From NCBI GenBank assembly GCA_038886595.1, contig JAWALV010000003.1, forward strand, positions 1-26,357: a stretch of DNA of 26,357 bases, written 5' to 3'. This DNA is from CAKZRD01 sp038886595. GTDB lineage: Archaea > Nanobdellota > Nanobdellia > Pacearchaeales > GW2011-AR1. How positions within the stretch are numbered: the first letter of the stretch is position 1; every line of letters starts with the position of its first letter. Of this stretch, positions 1 through 7,236 are shown one piece after another. A program made the translations under genes and the position numbers. The notes under the pieces were generated by a model. It made no database searches. It saw nothing but the letters and a program-made list of their open reading frames with translations, and was not told the DNA's origin.

Positions 1-50
1 AATTGGAATTTTAATAAAGATAGAAAAATTTTTAAATAATCTAAGTTTAT

Positions 51-60
51 ATTTTTAAAC
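51..60 (+). promoter_or_regulatory. TATA-like box for spt5-rpl11
   Basis: An ATTTTTAAAC element is centred about 27 nt before the spt5 ATG at 83. This spacing implies transcription starting at or next to the start codon. A second TTTTTAAAT lies near 29-37 and could be an alternative or upstream element. Similar boxes at the same distance precede most genes here, which raises confidence. Confidence 0.55.
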
Positions 61-82
61 TAATTTCTAAGTTAGTTATTTT

Positions 83-682
83 ATGGGACTAAATATAGAA
101 GAATATGATTACTTTAAAGAAGAAAAAAAAGAAGAAATAGAAAAATTAGAAGAAGAGCCAAAAAAAGAGATTTTAGAAAAAAAGCAAAAAAACATAAAAA
201 ATTTAGAGAAAGAAGAAAATTTAGAATCAAAAATTTTTGTAGTGAAAGTTGGAATAAATAAAGAAACAAAAGCTTTCGAGTTAATATCTAATAGAATCTC
301 TTCAAAAAAACTTGAAGTTTATTCTTTAATAAGATCTCATGGTTTAAGAGGATATCTTTTTATAGAAACAAAAGATAAAGCTAATGCAGAAGAAGCCTGT
401 TTTAATCTTCCATATGTTAAAGGAATTTTACCTAAAGAAGTGACATATGAAGAAATTAAACAAATGGTAGAACCAATTACAACAGAAATAAATATAGAAA
501 AGAATGATATTGTTGAAATAATTTCTGAGCCTTTTAAAAAAGAACAAGCAAAAGTTATAAGGGTTGATAAAATTAAAGGAGAAGTTGTTGTTTCTTTATT
601 AAATGCTGTTATTCCTCTTCATGTAACAGTTAAAATAGATAACGTAAGAGTTATAAGAAGGGAGGTTGAAAATAATCAATAA
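83..682 (+). CDS. spt5: Transcription elongation factor Spt5 (NusG family)
   Basis: Archaeal Spt5 binds the RNA polymerase clamp, normally with Spt4, and promotes processive elongation. A NGN domain can be read at about residues 51-130, beginning IFVVKVG and including SHGLRGYLFIE. A KOW domain follows at about 137-192 (NDIVEI, GEVVVSLLNAVIPLHV). About 50 residues of Lys/Glu-rich sequence precede the NGN domain. Most archaeal Spt5 proteins are about 150 residues and lack this, so at 199 aa the protein is extended at the N terminus. The ATG sits 27 nt after a TATA-like box and no closer in-frame ATG fits the NGN start. The ribosomal protein L11 gene begins 2 nt after its stop, the usual archaeal spt5-rpl11 pairing. 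The commonly linked secE is not visible and may lie left of the window. Confidence 0.93.
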   Translation: MGLNIEEYDYFKEEKKEEIEKLEEEPKKEILEKKQKNIKNLEKEENLESKIFVVKVGINKETKAFELISNRISSKKLEVYSLIRSHGLRGYLFIETKDKANAEEACFNLPYVKGILPKEVTYEEIKQMVEPITTEINIEKNDIVEIISEPFKKEQAKVIRVDKIKGEVVVSLLNAVIPLHVTVKIDNVRVIRREVENNQ

Positions 683-684
683 AT

Positions 685-1374
685 ATGAAATTAAAACTTC
701 TTGTTGAAGGAGGAAATATGAAACCTGGGCCAGCAATAGCCCAACAAATAGGACCTCTCGGAATAAATATGGGAAAGATTATTTCTGAGATCAACACCGC
801 AACAAAAAATTTCTCAGGGATGCAAGTTCCCGTAGTTCTTGATGTCAACCCTAAAACAAAAGAATTTAAAGTCCAAGTTTTAACACCACCAGTTTCTGCT
901 TTGCTAAAAAAAGAAGCGGGAATAGAGTTAGCTTCTGGGGAGAGAAAAAAATACCAATGTGGAAATTTAGCTATAGAACAAATAATATCTGTAACTAAAC
1001 AAAAATACGATAATCTTTTAGCTAAAGACTTTAAAAAAGCCGTACTTAGTGTTTTAGGAAGTGCAATGTCAGCAGGTTTTTTAGTTGAGAGCAAAGACCC
1101 AAAAGAAGTTATTGAAGAGGTTAAACAGGGCAAATACGACAAAGAGATTTCATCTCAAAAGATAGAAGCTTCAAAAGAAAAATTAAAAGAATTAAAGTCT
1201 TTCTTCGATAAAATAAAATCAGAACAAGACGCTAAGAAGAAAGCTGAAGAAGAAGCTAAAGCTGCCGAAGAAGCAAAGAAAGCCCAGCAAGCTGTGGCGA
1301 AGGAAGGAACAACAGCGGCACAACAACAAAGAGCGCAAGTTTCACAAAAGGCCGCAAGTGAAACAAAAAAATAA
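685..1374 (+). CDS. rpl11: 50S ribosomal protein L11 (uL11)
   Basis: uL11 forms the GTPase-associated stalk base of the large subunit with 23S rRNA. The N-terminal signature is clear: GPAIAQQIGPLGINMGK at about residues 13-29, then TKNFSGMQVPV, and LTPPVSALLKKEAG at about 73-86. The RNA-binding C-terminal domain continues to about residue 155. The remaining 70 or so residues are a low-complexity tail rich in Lys, Glu, Ala and Gln, so the protein is 229 aa against roughly 160 in most archaea. A second ATG at 718 has a GGAGG just upstream, but the start at 685 is preferred because the conserved first beta strand precedes the GPA motif. It is co-transcribed with spt5. The usual L1 and L10 genes do not follow; a serpin gene does. 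Confidence 0.95.
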   Translation: MKLKLLVEGGNMKPGPAIAQQIGPLGINMGKIISEINTATKNFSGMQVPVVLDVNPKTKEFKVQVLTPPVSALLKKEAGIELASGERKKYQCGNLAIEQIISVTKQKYDNLLAKDFKKAVLSVLGSAMSAGFLVESKDPKEVIEEVKQGKYDKEISSQKIEASKEKLKELKSFFDKIKSEQDAKKKAEEEAKAAEEAKKAQQAVAKEGTTAAQQQRAQVSQKAASETKK

Positions 1375-1500
1375 ATTTTGATATTCTCACGGGAATTAAA
1401 AATTTATTTTAAAAAATAGTAATAAGATTTTACAATTAAAAAATTGAGCTCAAAAATAATTTTTGCTAGTTTTTAATTTCAAACATATTCGAAGCAAAAT

Positions 1501-1508
1501 TTTATATA
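1501..1508 (+). promoter_or_regulatory. TATA-like box for the serpin gene
   Basis: TTTATATA is centred about 28 nt before an ATG at 1533, the window's usual leaderless spacing. It is about 51 nt from the ATG at 1556. This favours 1533 as the original start, which requires one base to be missing from the A-run at 1539-1545. Confidence 0.5.
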
Positions 1509-1532
1509 CTTTCTTAATCTTATTATAATTAT

Positions 1533-1987
1533 ATGAACAAAAAAATGTAACTGCGATGGTAGTATTTTTTCTTTTTCTATACAAACCAAATTATCCGCCA
1601 AAAGCAGATGATACCGGTTTTACGCAAAGCGGAATTCAACAAGTTGTAAATTCTAATAATAAATTTGCTTTTGATCTATACAAAGAATTGTCAAAATCAG
1701 AAAAAGAAAATATTCTTTATTCTCCTTACAGCATTTCTGCTGCTTTGGCAATGACTTATGAAGGTGCAAGAGGAAAAACCGCAGAAGAAATTAAATCTGT
1801 TTTTCATTTTCCAGAAAGTGAAATCTTAAGACCAAACTTTGCTGCAATTTACAATAAAATTAATGAAAAAAATGAAGATTATGAAATTAGAACAGGAAAT
1901 ACATTATGGGTTCAAAAAGATATTCTCTCCTTAAAGACTATACAGAAACCTTTGAGAAGTATTATGGTGGAAAAGCAACAAATTTAG
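1533..1987 (+). pseudogene. Serpin, N-terminal part (frameshifted)
   Basis: This is the N-terminal part of a serpin, a suicide-type serine protease inhibitor. The open frame runs 1556-1987 and holds the helix A-B region (FAFDLYKELSK, NILYSPYSISAALAMTYEGA) and NTLWVQK. After about residue 122 the frame leaves the family sequence, which resumes in another frame from about 1921, so the last 20 or so residues are out of frame. The N terminus is also disturbed. From the ATG at 1533, which has the right TATA spacing, the frame meets TAA after five codons. Adding one A to the seven-A run at 1539-1545 joins it to the 1556 frame and gives a signal-like start (MNKKNVTAMVVFFLFL). Either the gene is newly broken or bases were lost in sequencing. 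Confidence 0.8.
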
Positions 1988-2808
1988 ATTTTGTCAAAGA
2001 AACAGAAAAATCAAGACAGACAATTAATAAGTTTATTGAAGAGCAAACAAATAACAGAATAAAAGATCTTATTCCTGAAGGTGTTCTTGACCCTTTAACA
2101 AGATTGGTTCTTACAAATGTGATTTATTTCAAGGGAACATGGCAATGGGAATTTGAAGAAAAAAACACAAGAGAAAAGGATTTCAAAATAACTCCTACAA
2201 ACATTGTTAAGGCTCAAATGATGCATATGAATCCAGGTAAACCAAGATTTAATTATGCTGATTTAGAAAAACTACAAATTTTAGAGTTGCCTTATAAAGG
2301 AGGAAAGATTTCAATGTTAATTTTGCTACCGAAACAAGGAGAAGATTATGATTACAAAACAGAAAAAATGATTTCTTTTAATTATACTCTTGAAGACATA
2401 GAATTATCATATGAAAAGCTTAATGAATACAAAGCACAAATGAAAGAAACAAAGCTTGATTCTATTTGTCTTCCAAAATTTGAATTTGATACTAAATACT
2501 TTATGAAAGATACATTAAGTGCTATGGGCATGCCGACCGCGTTTAGTTCAGAAGCTGATTTTTTTGGAATGGTTGGTAGAAAAGAATTATCCATCAGTAA
2601 AGTAATTCATCAAGCATTTGTTAAAGTTGAAGAAAAAGGCACAGAAGCAGCGGCTGCAACAGCAGTTATGATGGAGGTTGCCTCTAGTGGAGAAGTAACG
2701 CCAAGAGAAGTCTTTATAGCAGATCGTCCATTCATATTCATAATCCAAGAAAAAGAAACAGGAAATATTTTGTTCATTGGAAGAGTAATCTATCCTACTA
2801 AAAAATAA
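1906..2808 (+). pseudogene. Serpin, C-terminal part (frameshifted)
   Basis: This is the larger part of the same serpin, about 290 residues. Family signatures include TRLVLTNVIYFKGTW near the start and the hinge of the reactive-centre loop, EEKGTEAAAATAVMM, followed by the closing FIADRPFIFIIQEKETGNILFIGRV. The Ala-rich hinge is what inhibitory serpins need for loop insertion. By canonical spacing the P1 residue would be Ala (VAS), which hints at an elastase- or subtilisin-like target; this is inference. The true join with the upstream part is at about 1919-1921, where one added base restores a family-like VQKDYSLLKDY. The ATG at 1906 is therefore only a frame artefact. The reading frame is otherwise undamaged, so the lesion is recent or technical. 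Confidence 0.85.
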
Positions 2809-2810
2809 AT

Positions 2811-2818
2811 TTAAAAAC
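2811..2818 (+). promoter_or_regulatory. TATA-like box for tRNA-Pro
   Basis: TTTAAAAA lies about 26 nt upstream of the first base of the mature tRNA at 2840, directly after the serpin stop codon. Confidence 0.4.
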
Positions 2819-2839
2819 TATTTTTCTTTAATTTTTTTA

Positions 2840-2913
2840 GGGGTTATGGGGTAATCTGGTTAGCCTACGAGCTTTGGGAGCTTGTGATCCCGGTTCAAAT
2901 CCGGGTAACCCCA
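2840..2913 (+). tRNA. tRNA-Pro (anticodon TGG)
   Basis: A complete cloverleaf can be drawn. The acceptor GGGGTTA (2840-2846) pairs with TAACCCC (2906-2912), with discriminator A at 2913. The anticodon stem CGAGC/GCTTG holds loop TTTGGGA, giving anticodon TGG, which reads proline CCN codons. The T arm is CCGGG-TTCAAAT-CCGGG-like. There is no intron, and CCA is not encoded, as is common in archaea. Confidence 0.95.
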
Positions 2914-2929
2914 TCTCAAAATAGAAATA

Positions 2930-2937
2930 TTTAAAAA
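2930..2937 (+). promoter_or_regulatory. TATA-like box for the 2959 gene
   Basis: TTTAAAAA is centred about 25 nt before the ATG at 2959, indicating a leaderless transcript separate from the tRNA just upstream. Confidence 0.5.
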
Positions 2938-2958
2938 TTCATTTTAATAAAAAAGAAT

Positions 2959-3555
2959 ATGAAAAGAAAAATAAAAATTGAAATAAACCTAACAAATAAA
3001 TGGTTTTATTTTTTAAGTTTCCTAATAATATTTTTATCAATTGGTATATTCACCTATGCATATAATCAAAATATGCGTGTGGGAAATCCACAGGTAATGG
3101 GACATTCCGCAGGAGAAATTCATGTAAATTACTCAGGAAATATTATCAGCCTACAAGATTTTGTCACAAGAATAAGTAATCAAAATATAAGAGTGGAAAA
3201 AGAAATAGATATTTCTTATGATATTTTATGGACGGGTAATTTAACCTCAACAGGAGAAATTACTATTCTACCAAACAAAAGAATAAGTAATTATGACGAA
3301 ATACTTTTTTTAACTAGTGGTGGAAATTTTGGAAGAGTGCCAGTAAAATTATTAATTGATTTAAGAAATAGTGGTATGACTTACTTTCGTGGAACAGGTT
3401 TAAGGAATATATGGAAAGAAGAAGTTTTCTCAGGAGATGATTCTGGTTCTGTTTCCATCAGTTATGTTAACGATACATCTCTTAGAATAGGCTTCTATAG
3501 GAGAGGGTATAATCAATTAGTTGGGATATACGGCTTAAATTATACTTCTAAATAA
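2959..3555 (+). CDS. Surface-anchored protein, function unknown
   Basis: The product has 198 residues. A Lys-rich N terminus is followed by one hydrophobic segment at about 16-36, so it is probably an anchored or secreted protein facing outward. After the membrane segment comes VMGHSAGEIHV then GNIISLQDFV (about 46-70). A related pattern occurs after the signal peptide of the RCC1 protein in this window (GHLAKNI, GRWVSLQDAF). I recognise this as a recurrent module of secreted DPANN and CPR proteins, but its function is not known to me. The remainder is rich in Gly, Ser, Asn and beta-strand-like stretches and ends NQLVGIYGLNY, faintly recalling tail-fibre or receptor-binding C-terminal domains. 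It stands alone between two tRNA genes, with its own promoter box. Confidence 0.7.
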   Translation: MKRKIKIEINLTNKWFYFLSFLIIFLSIGIFTYAYNQNMRVGNPQVMGHSAGEIHVNYSGNIISLQDFVTRISNQNIRVEKEIDISYDILWTGNLTSTGEITILPNKRISNYDEILFLTSGGNFGRVPVKLLIDLRNSGMTYFRGTGLRNIWKEEVFSGDDSGSVSISYVNDTSLRIGFYRRGYNQLVGIYGLNYTSK

Positions 3556-3569
3556 TTTTTCTCAATAAA

Positions 3570-3577
3570 TTTAAAAA
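3570..3577 (+). promoter_or_regulatory. TATA-like box for tRNA-Ser
   Basis: TTTAAAAA lies about 30 nt upstream of the first base of mature tRNA-Ser at 3604. Confidence 0.4.
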
Positions 3578-3603
3578 AGGGAATTTCTTTCTTTTTAAAT
3601 AGC

Positions 3604-3684
3604 GCCCGCATCGCATAGTGGTATTGCAGTGGATTGCTAATCCACGCCCTTCGGGGCTCCTGGGTTCGATTCCCAGTGCGGGCG
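3604..3684 (+). tRNA. tRNA-Ser (anticodon GCT)
   Basis: A class II tRNA. The acceptor GCCCGCA (3604-3610) pairs with TGCGGGC (3677-3683), with discriminator G at 3684 as usual for serine tRNAs. The anticodon stem GTGGA/TCCAC encloses loop TTGCTAA, giving GCT for AGC/AGU codons. A long variable arm (GCCC-TTC-GGGGC) and T arm CTGGG/CCCAG follow. No CCA is encoded. Confidence 0.95.
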
Positions 3685-3751
3685 TTTAGAAAAATAAAAT
3701 ATCAAAAAATTATTTAATAATTTATTAAGACTTATTAAAAAATAAAAATCT

Positions 3752-5947
3752 TTATTGATTTTCAGCCAATCCCTTTCTGTTTCTTATTTGTTGTATTATT
3801 TTTTGTTGCAATTCATTTGGAAGCTTTTCAAAAACCTGATCAGCCAGGCTTGAGACCCCTCTTCCTCCAGTAGCACTTCTTAAATCACTTGACCAGCCAA
3901 TCATTTCTGCAACAGGCATTTTTGCTTTTATAAAAGAAACAATTCCTTCTTGTTTTGCTTCTAAAATTTGGCCTCTTTTTTGTGTTACTAATTTTGTAAC
4001 TTCTCCCATGTATTCAGTAGGAACTTCAATCAAATGTGTTTGGACTGGTTCAAAAAGTACTGGTGAAGCATTTTTAAAAGCGTTTTGAATTGCCTCTCTT
4101 ATTGCAGGATAAACTTGTGCAGGACCTCTATGAATTGCATCTTCATGTAATTTCATATCTACAACAGAAACTTTTAAATTTGTGCAAGGTTCTCTAGCCA
4201 AAGGACCTGCTTTCATAACCATTTCAAAAGCATCTAAAATCAACTCAATAACTTCTCCAATATAGACTTCCCCTTTTGTTTTATCTAAAAAAACATTTCC
4301 CATGAAAACATCCCTATACTGCCTTGCCTCTTCATTTGGAATTCCTAAAGAATAAAGAATGCTTCTTATTTTGTCGTCGTTCTTTTTTATTCTTCCTTCT
4401 GGAATTTCTCCCTTTTCAATTGATTCAACAACATTTTGTTCAAGAGGTTCAACTTGAAGATAGAAAGTATTGTGTTTATTTGGGGATCTTCCTTCAACAG
4501 CAGGAGATTGTTTCATAACTGTTTCTCTATAAACAATAATTGGATTAGAAGTCTTTACTTGAACACCTTTTTCATCTTTTATTCTTCCTTCAATAATTTC
4601 TAAGTGTAATTCACCCATTCCAGAGATCAAGTTTTCTCCTGTTTCTTCATTTATTTCAACTTTTATAGATGGATCTTCCTTTGCTACCTTTCTTAAGACA
4701 TCAATAAGTTTCGGCAAGTCTATCGATTTTTCAACAGTTATTGCTTTAGTAATTACGGGCTGAAAAATATGTCTCATCTCTTCAAAAGGAGTTTGTTCAT
4801 TTATTGTTACAGTTTCACCAGCTTCACCAGTTATTCCAGAAATCGCGCAAATATTTCCTGCCGTAACTTCATCAACCAATTCCGGTTTAATTCCGTCGTA
4901 AACAAAAACCTGCTGTATTCTTTGTTTTTTCTTTGCTAAATTTAAATAAACCTCTTGTCCGGTTTTTAAACTTCCAGACCATAACCTTCCTGCGCAGATT
5001 TCCTTTCCTGAACGAGGATCAATAACAATTCTCGTAATAACAAAAGCAGTCTCTCCATTAATATCACAATTAACTAAATTTTTTCCAAACTCGCTTTCTA
5101 GCTCGCCTTTCCATATTTTAGAAATTCTGTATTTTTGGGCTTCTATTGGAGAGGGTAAATATTTAACTACAACATCCATAATTGCTTCATATAAAGAAGC
5201 ATTTTTCCATACCCAATCCTTTCTTTCTTGTTCAGATAGTTTTTCGTCGTAAATTTTATATATGTCTGCAAAAGAAACACCTTTCTTTTTCATAAAAGGA
5301 ACAGTTAAAGCCCAGTTATCTCTTGCGCTTCCAAAAGCAACACTTCCATTATTTACATTTACTTGCCATTTATCCTTGAATTCTTTTTCTGCAATATTTG
5401 CTACAAGAGTATTGAATTCATTTATAATTTTTACAAATCTTTCTTGCATCTGTTGAGGAGTTAGTTTTAATTCTTTAATCAATCTATCAACTTTGTTAAT
5501 GAAAAGGACTGGTTTTACTCTTTCTCTTAAGGCTTGTTTTAGAACAGTTTCTGTTTGAGGCATAATTCCTTCTGAAGCACAAACTAAAACAATTGTCCCA
5601 TCGACAGCCCTCATTGCTCTTGTAACATTTCCGGAGAAATCAACATGTCCAGGGGTGTCTATTAAATTTACCATATATTCATTCCCTTCAAATTCATGAA
5701 CCATTGAAACATTAGCTGCATCTACAGTCAGTAATCTTTCTTGTTCGTCTTTATGTTGCCACGTTGCCATTCCTTCTTCTAAATCGCCTGCATTTTTTGC
5801 TGCTAACTTTCCAGCAGCCGCTAAAAGATTATCTGTAAAAGCTGTTTTTCCGTGGTGAATATGTGCAGAAGTAGCTATATTTCTAATTCTTTCTCGTTGT
5901 GTCATTAATCTTTTTATCTTGTCAAAATTCTTCTCTCCTGTCGCCAT
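3752..5947 (-). CDS. fusA: Translation elongation factor 2 (aEF-2)
   Basis: This is the GTP-driven ribosomal translocase, 731 residues, full length for archaeal EF-2. The G domain holds a P-loop-like SAHIHHGKT (about 28-36), DTPGHVDF, and NKVD for guanine recognition. Later domains show GMGELHLEI, and LHEDAIHRGPAQVYPAIR contains His606, the position modified to diphthamide in archaea and eukaryotes. Two normally invariant stretches differ. The P-loop Asp of HIDHGKT is His here, and switch I RGITI-like sequence is RLLTV. I believe both changes recur in DPANN relatives, so they look lineage-specific rather than damaging. The gene is divergent from the DAHP synthase, with a palindromic TTTATAAA box 25 nt before its ATG. 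Confidence 0.97.
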   Translation of the reverse strand: MATGEKNFDKIKRLMTQRERIRNIATSAHIHHGKTAFTDNLLAAAGKLAAKNAGDLEEGMATWQHKDEQERLLTVDAANVSMVHEFEGNEYMVNLIDTPGHVDFSGNVTRAMRAVDGTIVLVCASEGIMPQTETVLKQALRERVKPVLFINKVDRLIKELKLTPQQMQERFVKIINEFNTLVANIAEKEFKDKWQVNVNNGSVAFGSARDNWALTVPFMKKKGVSFADIYKIYDEKLSEQERKDWVWKNASLYEAIMDVVVKYLPSPIEAQKYRISKIWKGELESEFGKNLVNCDINGETAFVITRIVIDPRSGKEICAGRLWSGSLKTGQEVYLNLAKKKQRIQQVFVYDGIKPELVDEVTAGNICAISGITGEAGETVTINEQTPFEEMRHIFQPVITKAITVEKSIDLPKLIDVLRKVAKEDPSIKVEINEETGENLISGMGELHLEIIEGRIKDEKGVQVKTSNPIIVYRETVMKQSPAVEGRSPNKHNTFYLQVEPLEQNVVESIEKGEIPEGRIKKNDDKIRSILYSLGIPNEEARQYRDVFMGNVFLDKTKGEVYIGEVIELILDAFEMVMKAGPLAREPCTNLKVSVVDMKLHEDAIHRGPAQVYPAIREAIQNAFKNASPVLFEPVQTHLIEVPTEYMGEVTKLVTQKRGQILEAKQEGIVSFIKAKMPVAEMIGWSSDLRSATGGRGVSSLADQVFEKLPNELQQKIIQQIRNRKGLAENQ

Positions 5948-5968
5948 AAAAAATTTTTGAAAGATTGG

Positions 5969-5976
5969 TTTATAAA
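5969..5976 (-). promoter_or_regulatory. TATA-like box for aEF-2
   Basis: Palindromic TTTATAAA is centred about 25 nt upstream of the aEF-2 start codon on the minus strand, fitting a leaderless mRNA. It is separate from the box of the divergent gene. Confidence 0.6.
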
Positions 5977-5993
5977 TGTTTTGTTAAAAAAAG

Positions 5994-6003
5994 TTTAAAA
6001 ATA
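5994..6003 (+). promoter_or_regulatory. TATA-like box for DAHP synthase
   Basis: TTTAAAAATA is centred about 25 nt before the ATG at 6023. It lies in the 75-nt divergent gap, next to the separate box of aEF-2. Confidence 0.55.
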
Positions 6004-6022
6004 TTTTTTTTTATTTAATTAA

Positions 6023-7099
6023 ATGCTATTAAAAAAAGAAAAAAAATTGGAAGAGGTTTTAGAAGACTTAAATATAGAAAAATATGAGAAAATCTTAACT
6101 CCTAAAGAACTAAAAGAAAAGTATCCTGTTACTTTAAAAATAAGAAAAAAAATTTTAGATTACAGAAAAACATTAAAAAATATTTTAAACAAAAAAGACA
6201 AAAGAAAGATTATAATTTGTGGCCCTTGTTCAATTCATAACTTAAAAGAAGGGTTAGAATATGCAAAAAAATTAAGAAATTTATCAAGAAATTTTAAAAA
6301 AATTTTTGTTGTTATGAGAACCTATTTAGAAAAACCTCGTACAACTATCGGTTGGAAAGGTTTTGTTTATGATCCAGATTTAGATGAAAAATATAACATA
6401 AATAAAGGTTTAGAATACGGAAGAAAATTTTTAATTGAAATTAATAAAATAGGTTTGCCTTGTGCCTATGAATTTTTAAGAACAGATTTACCGCAATACT
6501 TAGCAGATTTAATTTCCTGGGGAGCAATTGGAGCAAGAACAACAGAATCTCAATTACATAGAGAGTTAGCTTCTGGTCTTTCAATGCCTGTAGGTTTTAA
6601 AAATAACACTTCTGGCGACATTTCTGTTGCAGTTAATAGCTGTCTCTCTGCTAAATATCCCCATAGTTTTCCTGGAATAAACGAAGACGGAAAAATAGTT
6701 AGTGTAAAAACAAAAGGTAATACTTACTGCCATGTTGTTTTAAGAGGTGGGAATGGTGTCCCAAATTATTATCCTGAAAAAATCAAAGAAACAATTGAAT
6801 TAATGAAAAAAGCTGGAATCTCTCCAAATATAATTGTTGATTGTAGTCATGCAAATTCTAATAAGAAACATGAAAATCAAATAAAAGTAGCGAAAGATGT
6901 TTTAAAACAAATAATCGAAGGAAACAAAAATATAATTGGAATAATGCTTGAATCAAATATTAACGAGGGAAAACAGGAATTTCCTAAATCGCGCGAAGAA
7001 ATTGAAAAACTTAAATATGGAGTTTCTATCACTGATGCATGTATTTCATTCGAAGAAACAGAAAAAATTCTAAAAGAATGGGAAGAAAAGTTGAGTTAA
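6023..7099 (+). CDS. DAHP synthase (AroF/G/H type, class I alpha)
   Basis: This enzyme condenses phosphoenolpyruvate and erythrose 4-phosphate to DAHP, the first step of the shikimate pathway. At 358 residues it has the length and sequence of the E. coli AroF/G/H enzymes. All four expected metal ligands are visible: Cys69 in GPCSIHN, His276 in DCSHAN, Glu310 in MLESN and Asp338 in SITDAC. Substrate-binding stretches MRTYLEKPRTTIGWKG and GARTTESQLHRELASGLSMPVG-like segments are intact. The N-terminal 50 or so residues match the region that carries the feedback-inhibitor site in bacterial enzymes. Most archaea use other DAHP synthase types or a different route, so bacterial origin is likely. 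No other shikimate gene is in the window. Its stop overlaps that of the convergent small ORF by TTAA. Confidence 0.93.
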   Translation: MLLKKEKKLEEVLEDLNIEKYEKILTPKELKEKYPVTLKIRKKILDYRKTLKNILNKKDKRKIIICGPCSIHNLKEGLEYAKKLRNLSRNFKKIFVVMRTYLEKPRTTIGWKGFVYDPDLDEKYNINKGLEYGRKFLIEINKIGLPCAYEFLRTDLPQYLADLISWGAIGARTTESQLHRELASGLSMPVGFKNNTSGDISVAVNSCLSAKYPHSFPGINEDGKIVSVKTKGNTYCHVVLRGGNGVPNYYPEKIKETIELMKKAGISPNIIVDCSHANSNKKHENQIKVAKDVLKQIIEGNKNIIGIMLESNINEGKQEFPKSREEIEKLKYGVSITDACISFEETEKILKEWEEKLS

Positions 7100-7236
7100 C
7101 TTTTGAAATATTTGAAAAAAGTATATGCCCATAATAAAAAAGAAATCATAGCAAGTATAATTCCTATTATTAAGAAACTTTCTGCGCTATTAATTATTTT
7201 TTGGGGTTTCTGAATTTTTCTTGGGTCAGCACCCAT
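7096..7236 (-). CDS. Small single-pass membrane protein (46 aa)
   Basis: This short ORF starts with ATG 11 nt inside the end of trpS and ends in TAA exactly at the end of the convergent DAHP synthase gene, sharing TTAA. It encodes a polar, Lys-rich N terminus (about residues 1-20) followed by one hydrophobic helix at about 21-42 (FLIIGIILAMISFLLW) and a short basic end. It fills the otherwise empty gap between the two genes completely. The overlap with trpS suggests translational coupling. I do not recognise a family; it does not resemble SecE or Sec61-beta closely. The call rests on its position, its hydrophobic pattern and the shared-stop arrangement seen at the other convergent junctions. 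Confidence 0.5.
   Translation of the reverse strand: MGADPRKIQKPQKIINSAESFLIIGIILAMISFLLWAYTFFKYFKS

Noticed and set aside
651..1142. Long open frame antisense to rpl11
   Set aside because: It lies wholly over a clear ribosomal protein gene, has no promoter box and no family-like sequence.
1913..1921. Programmed -1 frameshift at the serpin break
   Set aside because: The sequence is not an X-XXY-YYZ heptamer in the upstream frame and no clear downstream hairpin was found. A simple base loss explains it better.
7096..7236. SecE or Sec61-beta identity for the 46-residue membrane ORF
   Set aside because: The single helix fits in size, but the sequence before it lacks the patterns expected for either subunit, and the position is away from spt5.
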